Part shown: positions 1-5,320 of the stretch, one piece after another | Position numbering within the stretch: the first letter of the stretch is position 1 | How the letters are laid out: each line of letters begins with the position of its first letter | Assembly (NCBI GenBank): GCA_011048855.1 | Contig: DSCZ01000324.1 | Span: 1 to 5,320 of the forward strand | Reading direction: 5' to 3' | Length of the DNA: 5,320 nt | DNA from: Desulfobacteraceae bacterium | Lineage (GTDB): Bacteria; Desulfobacterota; DSM-4660; Desulfatiglandales; Desulfatiglandaceae | Notes under the pieces: model-generated | Databases searched by the model: none | Told to the model about the DNA's origin: nothing | The model's input: the letters and a program-made list of their open reading frames with translations, nothing else | Position numbers and translations under genes: made by a program

Positions 1-937
1 CCCTCAGAGGGGGAACAACCATGGGTATTACGTTCAGCCTGAAATAGAGGTCATCCCTGAAGGTTCCCTTTTCGATCTCTTTCTCCAGATCTTTGTTTGT
101 AGCCGCAACCACTCTCACATCCACCCGGATGGTTTTTGCCCCGCCCACCCGTTCGAATTTCTGTTCCTGAAGAATTCTCAATGTCTTGGACTGGGCCTTC
201 AGGCTCATATCCCCGATTTCGTCGAGAAAAATCGTGCCCTCGTGTGCCAGGTCGAACTTTCCTTTCCTCATCGTGGTGGCGCCGGTGAATGCGCCTTTTT
301 CGTGTCCGAATAATTCGCTTTCGATAAGTTCTTCCGGGATCGCGGCGCAGTTTACTTCCACCATAGGCTTGGAACTCCGGCCGCTGAGTGCATGAATCGT
401 ATGGGCCACCAATTCCTTTCCGGTGCCGTTTTCTCCGCATATCAGAACCCAGGCTTTCGTCGGAGCCACAATACGTATCTGTTCCTTGAGCTGGGTGATC
501 CCGTCACTGCTCCCGATTATCCGGTGACGCAGGCGCTCTTTTTCCTTCAACAACCCTATTTCCTTCTCCAGCCGGTTGTGCTCGAGCGCGTTTCCGATCG
601 ACAAAAGCAGTTTTTCAATCGAGAGCGGTTTTTCTATGTAGTCATAAGCCCCGAGCTTCGTCGCCCGCACCGCCGTTTCTATGTTCCCGTGCCCGGACAT
701 CATAACCACCGGAACATTGCCATAAGACTCCCTCAATTTCATCAGCGTTTCAATCCCGTCCATTTCAGGCATCCAGATGTCCAGGAGAACGATATCCGGG
801 CTTTCCTCTGCGACTTTTTCAAGAGCGTCGAAACCGCTTTCGACACAGACCACCTCGAAGCCTTCATCGGAAAGGATCCCTTCGAGTGATGTCAAAATAT
901 TTTTTTCGTCGTCTGCGACCAGTATTGTCCTAGCCAT
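1..937 (-). CDS. NtrX-like sigma-54-dependent response regulator (3' end outside window)
   Basis: This is a two-component response regulator that would activate sigma-54 RNA polymerase after phosphorylation; 312 residues are visible. The receiver domain (about 1-120) has the acidic pair D9/D10, phospho-acceptor D53 in [12 protein letters not shown]81 in MMSGHGN and K103 in EKPL. The LDIW and [10 protein letters not shown] signatures resemble NtrX. A charged linker (about 120-140) leads into the AAA+ domain: Walker A GENGTGKE (168-175), the sigma-54-contacting GAFTGA loop (215-220), Walker [10 protein letters not shown] (235-243), ATNKDL and the arginine-finger stretch [10 protein letters not shown]. 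The frame is still open at base 1, so the end of AAA+ and the expected DNA-binding HTH lie outside. Two adjacent ATGs exist (940 and 937); the second is chosen because AGGA lies 6 bases upstream of it. The start overlaps the lpxB stop (TGATG), so translation is probably coupled. Family assignment is firm; NtrX orthology and target genes are not. No histidine kinase is visible. Confidence 0.95.
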   Translation of the reverse strand, partial: MARTILVADDEKNILTSLEGILSDEGFEVVCVESGFDALEKVAEESPDIVLLDIWMPEMDGIETLMKLRESYGNVPVVMMSGHGNIETAVRATKLGAYDYIEKPLSIEKLLLSIGNALEHNRLEKEIGLLKEKERLRHRIIGSSDGITQLKEQIRIVAPTKAWVLICGENGTGKELVAHTIHALSGRSSKPMVEVNCAAIPEELIESELFGHEKGAFTGATTMRKGKFDLAHEGTIFLDEIGDMSLKAQSKTLRILQEQKFERVGGAKTIRVDVRVVAATNKDLEKEIEKGTFRDDLYFRLNVIPMVVPPLR

Positions 938-2124
938 CATGAATCCTGCTTTTTTATCATAGATGCTGCAAGCGCCGCGGTGCGATCGAGCGCCCCGCTC
1001 TCCCCCAATCTCAAACGCACCCTCGATAGTCCTTTGCGAACACGGGAACGGACAGAGGGCTCCTCCAGCATCGATACAATTTCAGTATAAACACGTACCG
1101 GGGTCAATTCGTGTTGAATAAGTTCAGCGAAATAACCTCCGCCGGCGACCAGGTTGGCAAGACCGATGTAGGGCGACTTTATCACCAGTCTACCCACCCG
1201 GTACGAAAGCCCGGACACCTTGTAAACGATCACCATAGGAGTTTCCATCAGCGCGGCTTCCAGTGTGGCCGTGCCGGAAGCGACCATGGCGGCGTCGCAT
1301 GCGTTGAGATATTTATACAGATTTTCACGCTGTATTTCTATAGAGAGCTCGTTGGGAATGAATTTTTTTATAAATTCGACTTCCACCGTCGCTGCGAGCG
1401 GCAGAACAAACCGTGCGGATGGATAGCGCTCCACGAGCAACCGGGCAGCCCCGGTCATTGCAGGCATCATGTTTTTTATCTCTTCGGTCCTGCTTCCTGG
1501 AAGCATTCCGATCACCGGGCCTTCTGTTCCCAGGCCCAGGCTGCGCGCCGCCTCGGTGCGGTTTTCAACCGGAGGGCATATATCCAGCAGCGGATGACCT
1601 ACATATGAAACCGGGACACCGCATTCTTCGTAAAAAGCACTTTCAAACGGCAGAACAACCGCCATCTCATCGACCCTTCCAGCGATCGTGCGAACCCTGC
1701 CTTTCCTCCACGCCCAGACCTGGGGGCTTATAAAATAAAGAACCGGGATGCCGGAGCGTTTGGCATACTTTGCCACATTGAGGTTGAAGTCAGGAAAATC
1801 TATCAAAACGACGAGTGAAGGCCGCCTTTCCCTGATTTCCCGTTTCACAGTCTTCAAGGCGTTTAAAATTTTCGGTATTTTCTTGATAACTTCGGTGAGA
1901 CCCACCACCGCGATATCGGAGGATGAAACAAGGATATTTACACCAGCCTTACTCATACCGGGGCCTCCAACCCCGGAGAACCTGGACTCCGGCTGGATCC
2001 TCTTCAATGCCCTGACCAGGTTCGAACCGTGGAAGTCTCCCGAAGCCTCCCCCGCCACGATAAAAATCTCGCATTCAGACGGAAACAACCCCTCTGAAAT
2101 CGGTCTTGAAACATCCTTTTTCAA
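937..2124 (-). CDS. lpxB: Lipid-A-disaccharide synthase LpxB
   Basis: This is a peripheral membrane glycosyltransferase (GT19 family) that joins UDP-2,3-diacylglucosamine to lipid X, releasing UDP and forming the beta-1,6 lipid A disaccharide. Family motifs occur in order: VAGEASGD (about 23-30), GVGGPGM (about 51-57), IDFPDFN with its acidic residues (108-114), SPQVWAWR (133-140), GHPLLD (176-181), LPGSR (208-212) and SGTATLE (283-289). Length is about 395 aa, near the 382 aa of E. coli LpxB. There is no ATG before the first motif. The open frame reaches a TTG at 2145 (402 aa, overlapping the upstream gene by 7 bases), but that codon has no Shine-Dalgarno. The TTG at 2124 has AAAAAAAGG 6 bases upstream and is preferred. 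The N-terminus before VAGEASGD is about 10 residues longer than in E. coli and rich in Lys. The 3' end overlaps the response regulator start. Function is certain; the start is not. Confidence 0.97.
   Translation of the reverse strand: MKKDVSRPISEGLFPSECEIFIVAGEASGDFHGSNLVRALKRIQPESRFSGVGGPGMSKAGVNILVSSSDIAVVGLTEVIKKIPKILNALKTVKREIRERRPSLVVLIDFPDFNLNVAKYAKRSGIPVLYFISPQVWAWRKGRVRTIAGRVDEMAVVLPFESAFYEECGVPVSYVGHPLLDICPPVENRTEAARSLGLGTEGPVIGMLPGSRTEEIKNMMPAMTGAARLLVERYPSARFVLPLAATVEVEFIKKFIPNELSIEIQRENLYKYLNACDAAMVASGTATLEAALMETPMVIVYKVSGLSYRVGRLVIKSPYIGLANLVAGGGYFAELIQHELTPVRVYTEIVSMLEEPSVRSRVRKGLSRVRLRLGESGALDRTAALAASMIKKQDS
944..947 (-). promoter_or_regulatory. RBS deciding the response regulator start
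   Basis: AGGA lies inside the last codons of lpxB. It is 6 bases from the ATG at 937 but only 3 from the ATG at 940, which favours the second ATG. Confidence 0.55.
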
Positions 2125-2130
2125 TCTCAA

Positions 2131-2139
2131 CCTTTTTTT
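2131..2139 (-). promoter_or_regulatory. RBS supporting a TTG start for lpxB
   Basis: AAAAAAAGG follows the TGA of the oxidoreductase gene and stands 6 bases before the TTG at 2124. The longer alternative TTG at 2145 has no purine-rich stretch upstream. Confidence 0.5.
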
Positions 2140-3095
2140 CAGCAAAGGGATTCAAACGAGGTGCACCCTTTGCTTATTAGGCCGATCACGGCAAGAGCGG
2201 CCTTCAACGCATCCCGTCCGTCTTCACCACTCACCACAGGCTTCGTTCCGGCTCGCACCGCGGTTATGAAAGCGTCTATCTCGTCGGCCAAGGGGTCGAT
2301 TCCTGGAAATTTCATCCTATTCGAGCTGATAAAAGGCCTGTTGTCGGCATCAATATCCGGAATCTTGAGTGGTGTAACGCTTAATTCCCGCTTCAGACAG
2401 TCGGCCGACAGGTACTCGTTCGGTTGGAAGATCCTTATTTTTCTGACAGTGGTGCTGGAAACCCTGCTTGCGGTCAGATTGGCGACGGTGCCGTTTTCGA
2501 AAATCAGCCTGGCGTTGCCGATGTCCGTTTTGTCTGTAACCACGCTCATCCCTACAGCGTTGAGCTCCGCTAAGGGCGAACCGACCAAATGCAGTATGAT
2601 ATCGAGATCGTGGATCATCAAATCAAGAACCACATCCACGTCGGTTCCCCGGGGGGTGAATAAATGAAGCCGCCGGCATTCCATATAAACGGGATTCCTG
2701 GTCAAAGACTCCATTCTTACCACCGCCGGGTTGAAACGTTCCACATGGCCCACCTGCAGCACCAGCCCGCGGTTCCGGGCGAGGTCTATAAGCTTGTCTG
2801 CATGGGAGATATCGTAGGTTATCGGCTTTTCCATCAACACATGGACTCCGGCCTCCAGCACATCCCTCCCTACTTCGAAATGCCGCTCGGTCGGCACCGC
2901 AATGCTGACCGCATCAACGGAGCCCAGGATATCATGGTAATCCAAGTATGCACCGGTCTTATACCTGTCGGCCACCTCCCGGCCCCTCTCTGGAAGGATA
3001 TCGACCACACCCACCAGGTTCACATCCGGATGGGCCGCATATTTCTGCGCGTGGTATTCTCCGAGATGACCGCCGCCTATCACGGCAACGTTCAT
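2139..3095 (-). CDS. Gfo/Idh/MocA-family NAD(P)-dependent oxidoreductase in the lipid A operon
   Basis: This is a predicted cytosolic dehydrogenase of 318 aa, normal for the family, whose members oxidise or reduce hydroxyl groups of sugars and nucleotide sugars. The N-terminal Rossmann fold starts at the first residues with IGGGHLG (6-12). D32 at the end of the second strand suggests NAD rather than NADP. The family EKP motif is at 89-91, with the catalytic-site Lys at 90. GHVERFNP (116-123) and the D158-x3-H162 plus D165 motif in LDLMIHDLDI match the family's substrate site. ATG 3095 is chosen because AAAGG lies 7 bases upstream and the Rossmann strand begins at once; GTG 3116 and ATG 3110 would add a few residues. 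A 54-base spacer without a terminator separates it from lpxI, and lpxB follows closely, so it is co-transcribed. The substrate is unknown. A GnnA-like UDP-GlcNAc 3-dehydrogenase is one possibility, but no aminotransferase partner is in the window. Confidence 0.93.
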   Translation of the reverse strand: MNVAVIGGGHLGEYHAQKYAAHPDVNLVGVVDILPERGREVADRYKTGAYLDYHDILGSVDAVSIAVPTERHFEVGRDVLEAGVHVLMEKPITYDISHADKLIDLARNRGLVLQVGHVERFNPAVVRMESLTRNPVYMECRRLHLFTPRGTDVDVVLDLMIHDLDIILHLVGSPLAELNAVGMSVVTDKTDIGNARLIFENGTVANLTASRVSSTTVRKIRIFQPNEYLSADCLKRELSVTPLKIPDIDADNRPFISSNRMKFPGIDPLADEIDAFITAVRAGTKPVVSGEDGRDALKAALAVIGLISKGCTSFESLC

Positions 3096-3102
3096 GCTAC
3101 CG

Positions 3103-3107
3103 CCTTT
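3103..3107 (-). promoter_or_regulatory. RBS deciding the oxidoreductase start
   Basis: AAAGG lies 7 bases upstream of the ATG at 3095. It favours that codon over the upstream in-frame GTG (3116) and ATG (3110). The ATG at 3110 does have a G-run before it, so it cannot be excluded. Confidence 0.5.
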
Positions 3108-3149
3108 CATCAACACCCCCGGTTGCAGAGCACAACATCGTTCAGTTCT

Positions 3150-3962
3150 TCAGGACCTGGCTACGATGGAGATCTTCGCCGAGTCCGCGAAAGCCGTCAT
3201 TTCCTCCCTGTCGAAAATGAGGGTCTTTCCTGCCTCCACGGCCAGCACAGAGGCACCGGCCTCCTTCATCGTGATCACCGTTTGAAGGCCGATGGTGGGG
3301 ACATCGAACCTGAGATCCTGCTGCGGCTTGCTGGCTTTCACCACTACCGCCTTTTCGACTGCCAGCCTCCCCCCTCGCATGATCGCTTCATCTGTGCCTT
3401 CGATCGCCTCGACGGCCAGAACGGTCCTGCGTCTCACCACAACGCACTGCCCGATATCGAGCCTTCCGACCTCCTTGACGATGCGCCAGCCGAATTCAAT
3501 GTCCTTCAGCTCGGTTTTGTCCGGTTTCCTTCGAGTGATAATTCCGGGCGGTGCGAGCAATTCCGGAAGCAGGAATGTGGAGCTCACGATTTCAATGCCT
3601 TCGCGTGAAAGGGCTTCGGCCACGGTGGTGAGGATATCGTCGTCATGGAACACCGCGAGGTTTCCAAGCATGCTGAGCGCTTTCAAATCCGGCATCACGC
3701 TCGAAAACATCCTTTTTTTCGTGATGGTGCCGGCCATAAGCGCCCGGCTGACCCCTCGCCGCTTCAATGAGTGAACGATCTTTCCAAACTGCCCGAGCTT
3801 TACCCATTCCAGGGTATCCGCAGAATCGGCGATCGCCTGGTCCGTCTCCCCGATATGTGCAACAGCTGCAACCCGCAGGCCCTTTGACCGGGCCGCCTCA
3901 GCCAGCATCACCGGAAATTTGCCGCCTCCTGCAATGATCCCCAATACGCCGGAGGAAATCAC
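3150..3962 (-). CDS. lpxI: UDP-2,3-diacylglucosamine pyrophosphatase LpxI
   Basis: This enzyme hydrolyses UDP-2,3-diacylglucosamine to lipid X and UMP, the step done by LpxH in E. coli. It is about 270 aa, close to characterised LpxI such as the Caulobacter enzyme (formerly DUF1009). The N-terminal domain opens with GIIAGGGKFP (8-17) and continues with a conserved middle part including HDDDILTTVAEALSREGIEI. The C-terminal catalytic domain carries GTDEAIMRGG (189-198) and QQDLRFDVPTIG (214-225), whose Asp residues D216 and D220 are the probable metal or catalytic ligands. The start is GTG 3962, which overlaps the lpxA TGA as GTGA; a GGGG stretch 9 bases upstream is a weak ribosome site, so coupling to lpxA is likely. 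The frame runs further upstream into lpxA, but that part lacks family character. Neighbours lpxA and lpxB confirm the pathway. No lpxH-like gene is seen in the window. Confidence 0.96.
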   Translation of the reverse strand: MISSGVLGIIAGGGKFPVMLAEAARSKGLRVAAVAHIGETDQAIADSADTLEWVKLGQFGKIVHSLKRRGVSRALMAGTITKKRMFSSVMPDLKALSMLGNLAVFHDDDILTTVAEALSREGIEIVSSTFLLPELLAPPGIITRRKPDKTELKDIEFGWRIVKEVGRLDIGQCVVVRRRTVLAVEAIEGTDEAIMRGGRLAVEKAVVVKASKPQQDLRFDVPTIGLQTVITMKEAGASVLAVEAGKTLIFDREEMTAFADSAKISIVARS

Positions 3963-4732
3963 CTCAAAATACCCCGCTTGGAACCATTGAAAAACCCGAG
4001 CAGAAGTTCCAGTTCGGGGAACGCAGGAATCTCTTCCCTGACTCTGGCGATACCTTCGCTGAAACGCACATTGTCCCGCCATATGATTCGATACGCATTT
4101 TTCAATCCGTCGATTTTCTCCCTGCTCATCCCCATCCGACTCAACCCCTTACGGTTCACTCCGTAAAGCTTCGCACGGGGCCCGGCTGTCATCATGAACG
4201 GGGGAACATCGCGGTCGACTCCGGATTTTGCTCCCAGAAACGCAAAATCACCAATTCTGACGAACTGGTGGATGGCCACAAGTCCCCCGATGATCGCGCC
4301 GTTTCCGATATGGATATGACCGCCCAGAGTAGCGACGTTGGACATGATCACCCGGTCGCCCAGAACACAGTCATGCGCTATATGGGCATAGGCCATGATA
4401 TAATTGTTGTTTCCGATGATGGTTTTTCCCTCTTCCTTGGTCGTGGCCCTGTTAACGGTTACATATTCGCGTATAATGTTGTCATCGCCTATGATCAGCT
4501 CGGTAGGCTCGCCTTTGTATGCTATGTCCTGGGGGGCGGAGCCGATGGAAGAAAAATGATAGATCCTGTTGCGCTTCCCGATTCGGGTGACGCCCTCGAT
4601 CACTACATGAGCCCCCACCGTTGTATCCGGGCCGATAGAGACGCTTTCTCCAATGTGCGAGTAGGGGCCGATTTTAACACCTGGGCTTATCCGGGCACCA
4701 GGGCTTACAACCGCTGAAGGGTGTATATCCAT
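3959..4732 (-). CDS. lpxA: Acyl-ACP--UDP-N-acetylglucosamine O-acyltransferase LpxA
   Basis: This is the cytosolic trimer that starts lipid A synthesis by moving a 3-hydroxyacyl chain from ACP to the 3-position of UDP-GlcNAc. At 257 aa it has the usual family length. Residues about 1-180 are hexapeptide repeats forming the left-handed beta helix, with the family PQD motif (67-69), then AHIAHDC with catalytic H120 (E. coli H125), H155 in IHQF (E. coli H160) and DVPPF. A helical C-terminal domain begins near GVNRKGL (191-197). Aligned by eye with E. coli, D74 is kept (D69), but K76 becomes A71, the chain-length residue G173 becomes A168, E200 becomes K195 and R205 becomes M200. ATG 4732 is chosen because AGAGGA stands 4 bases upstream and the protein then starts as in the family; the frame is open back to a GTG at 4789. 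The 3' end overlaps lpxI by 4 bases. A 191-base gap separates it from fabZ. Confidence 0.97.
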   Translation of the reverse strand: MDIHPSAVVSPGARISPGVKIGPYSHIGESVSIGPDTTVGAHVVIEGVTRIGKRNRIYHFSSIGSAPQDIAYKGEPTELIIGDDNIIREYVTVNRATTKEEGKTIIGNNNYIMAYAHIAHDCVLGDRVIMSNVATLGGHIHIGNGAIIGGLVAIHQFVRIGDFAFLGAKSGVDRDVPPFMMTAGPRAKLYGVNRKGLSRMGMSREKIDGLKNAYRIIWRDNVRFSEGIARVREEIPAFPELELLLGFFNGSKRGILR

Positions 4733-4736
4733 TGAA

Positions 4737-4742
4737 TCCTCT
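4737..4742 (-). promoter_or_regulatory. RBS deciding the lpxA start
   Basis: AGAGGA lies 4 bases upstream of ATG 4732. The alternative in-frame ATG at 4768 falls inside the inverted repeat and has no clear ribosome site. Confidence 0.6.
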
Positions 4743-4761
4743 GTATCCTCATTATTCACTA

Positions 4762-4789
4762 GTGCCATCCGGTATTTCCGGATGGACAC
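4762..4789. repeat. Inverted repeat / RNA hairpin upstream of lpxA
   Basis: The perfect 8-base arms CCATCCGG and CCGGATGG (4765-4772 and 4778-4785) surround a 5-base loop. A further GTG/CAC pairing (4762-4764 with 4787-4789) extends the stem past one bulged base. Neither strand has a T-run after it, so it is not a typical intrinsic terminator. It ends about 30 bases upstream of the lpxA start. It could be an mRNA-processing or stabilising stem, or a protein-binding palindrome; its role is not known. Confidence 0.7.
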
Positions 4790-4815
4790 TCGTTAACAAA
4801 ATCAGCCCTGCCTTC

Positions 4816-4851
4816 TCGGCGTCGGGATCGTTATCGGGGTCGGAGTCGAAA
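4816..4851. repeat. Degenerate tandem hexamer (TCGNNN, six units)
   Basis: On the plus strand TCG recurs exactly every 6 bases six times: TCGGCG, TCGGGA, TCGTTA, TCGGGG, TCGGAG, TCGAAA. In the minus-strand frame of the doubtful small ORF this reads as alternating acidic residues (DSDPDNDPDAE). The array is short and imperfect. Confidence 0.6.
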
Positions 4852-4923
4852 AACCACCAACACCTGAAAGCGAATCGTCCCCGACACAAAAGGGCTGCCA
4901 TACCCACGGCGGGGTTTCCTCGA

Positions 4924-5320
4924 TCAGCCAACGGCGGCGACCAGTTCCGCCTCCGCGGCGATTTCATCTTCCACATAGGCCTTACCGGCCATTTTCCAAA
5001 CCCGGTTCCCGGTTCGCAGCGCCTCGACAACACAACGAAGCTGATCTCCGGGAACTACCGGCCTGCGAAATTTCACACGGTCAATGGACATGAAATAAAC
5101 CGCGTCGGCTCCCTGCGGTTTGACGTCGGAAAGGGTGATCCTGGCAAGCACCCCCCCCGTCTGCGCCATTGATTCAACAATAAGCACACCCGGCATAATC
5201 GGCTTTCCGGGGAAATGTCCTTGAAAGAAAAATTCGGTCGCTGTGACATTCTTGATTCCCACAACCCTCTTCCCCGGCTCAAGTTCGGTGATTCGATCGA
5301 CCAGCAGAAATGGAAAGCGA
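4924..5320 (-). CDS. fabZ: 3-hydroxyacyl-ACP dehydratase FabZ (5' end outside window)
   Basis: This is a hot-dog-fold dehydratase that converts 3-hydroxyacyl-ACP to trans-2-enoyl-ACP in fatty acid elongation. It shares its substrate pool with LpxA, and fabZ is often placed next to lpxA. The frame is open to the right edge; 131 residues are visible, starting within the family's N-terminal RYPFLLVDR motif (here RFPFLLVDR), so only about 10-20 residues are missing. The catalytic His is in [13 protein letters not shown] (visible residue 35) and the catalytic Glu in VESMAQTGG (visible residue 49), with the same 14-residue spacing as H54 and E68 of E. coli. Later landmarks are [13 protein letters not shown] and a C-terminal EAELVAAVG. 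The internal GTG at 5262 is not the true start, because conserved FabZ residues precede it in frame. The C-terminus looks complete. The gene probably belongs to the same transcript as lpxA despite the 191-base gap. Confidence 0.96.
   Translation of the reverse strand, partial: RFPFLLVDRITELEPGKRVVGIKNVTATEFFFQGHFPGKPIMPGVLIVESMAQTGGVLARITLSDVKPQGADAVYFMSIDRVKFRRPVVPGDQLRCVVEALRTGNRVWKMAGKAYVEDEIAAEAELVAAVG

Larger units (their letters stand above)
4733..4923. other. Structured intergenic gap between fabZ and lpxA
   Basis: These 191 bases are the only loose junction in an otherwise tightly packed operon. They contain a degenerate hexamer array (4816-4851), a short strong hairpin (4762-4789) and the lpxA ribosome site. 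No convincing sigma-70 or sigma-54 promoter was found. A minus-strand frame from ATG 4901 to TAA 4752 could encode 49 residues, but it lacks a good ribosome site and no family is recognised. Confidence 0.85.

Noticed and set aside
51..440. Minus-strand open frame of 129 codons within the response regulator
   Set aside because: It is out of frame with the AAA+ domain, which reads cleanly across the same bases with all its motifs. Its Arg/Gly-rich composition is typical of a shadow frame.
392..889. Plus-strand open frame of 165 codons antisense to the response regulator
   Set aside because: The opposite strand encodes an intact receiver domain here; the plus-strand product matches no family I recognise.
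2131..2140. A-run before GG as a programmed frameshift site joining the oxidoreductase and lpxB
   Set aside because: The heptamer AAAAAAG resembles a slippery site, but the oxidoreductase stop codon comes at its beginning, so ribosomes terminate before they could slip. A ribosome binding site explains it better.
3096..3149. Terminator or promoter in the 54-base lpxI-oxidoreductase spacer
   Set aside because: Only a very weak GTTG/CAAC pairing is present, with no T-run, and no clear -35/-10 pair was found.
2664..3608. Long plus-strand open frame (314 codons) antisense to the oxidoreductase and lpxI
   Set aside because: It crosses two well-conserved minus-strand genes and their spacer, is rich in His, Pro and Arg as expected of an antisense shadow, and shows no recognisable domain.
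4752..4769. TGGCAC as the -24 half of a sigma-54 promoter upstream of lpxA
   Set aside because: The -12 half (TTGC-like) is absent at the right spacing, and TGGCAC is explained as part of the hairpin arm.
4762..4789. Intrinsic terminator between fabZ and lpxA
   Set aside because: The stem is good but neither strand has a U-tract after it, so transcription probably continues into lpxA.

Overview
All genes in this window lie on the minus strand and form most of a lipid A (Raetz pathway) operon. In transcription order, from high to low coordinates, it reads fabZ (5' end cut by the window) - lpxA - lpxI - a Gfo/Idh/MocA-family oxidoreductase - lpxB - an NtrX-like sigma-54 response regulator (3' end cut by the window). 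No convincing gene was found on the plus strand, and no tRNA, rRNA, CRISPR array or mobile element was seen.

The organism is a Gram-negative, LPS-making bacterium. It uses LpxI rather than LpxH for the UDP-diacylglucosamine hydrolysis step, it has a Gfo/Idh/MocA oxidoreductase between lpxI and lpxB, and it carries a sigma-54 activator. From general knowledge, this combination fits Deltaproteobacteria/Desulfobacterota (Geobacter- or Syntrophobacter-like lineages) best. That assignment is an inference from gene order and family type, not from a marker gene.

Layout: fabZ (4924-5320) ends at a TGA and is followed by a 191-base gap (4733-4923), the only loose junction in the window. The gap holds a degenerate hexamer repeat, a strong short hairpin and a doubtful 49-codon ORF. 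lpxA (3959-4732) overlaps lpxI (3150-3962) by 4 bases (GTGA). A 54-base spacer separates lpxI from the oxidoreductase (2139-3095). lpxB (937-2124, probably a TTG start) follows after 14 bases. The lpxB stop overlaps the start of the response regulator (1-937) as TGATG.

How the genes work together: FabZ dehydrates 3-hydroxyacyl-ACP and so draws on the same 3-hydroxyacyl-ACP pool that LpxA uses. LpxA puts the first acyl chain on UDP-GlcNAc. LpxC and LpxD, which would act next, are not in the window. LpxI cleaves UDP-2,3-diacylglucosamine to lipid X plus UMP, and LpxB joins lipid X with UDP-2,3-diacylglucosamine to give the disaccharide. The oxidoreductase has no assigned role. It is reminiscent of GnnA, which makes 3-amino-sugar lipid A precursors, but no GnnB aminotransferase partner is visible. 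The response regulator coupled to lpxB suggests envelope-related sigma-54 signalling.

Most likely points of novelty: LpxA has unusual residues at positions that set acyl-chain length and contact substrate, a Gfo/Idh enzyme sits in the pathway without a transaminase, and the fabZ-lpxA gap is structured. Nothing here is clearly a wholly new system.
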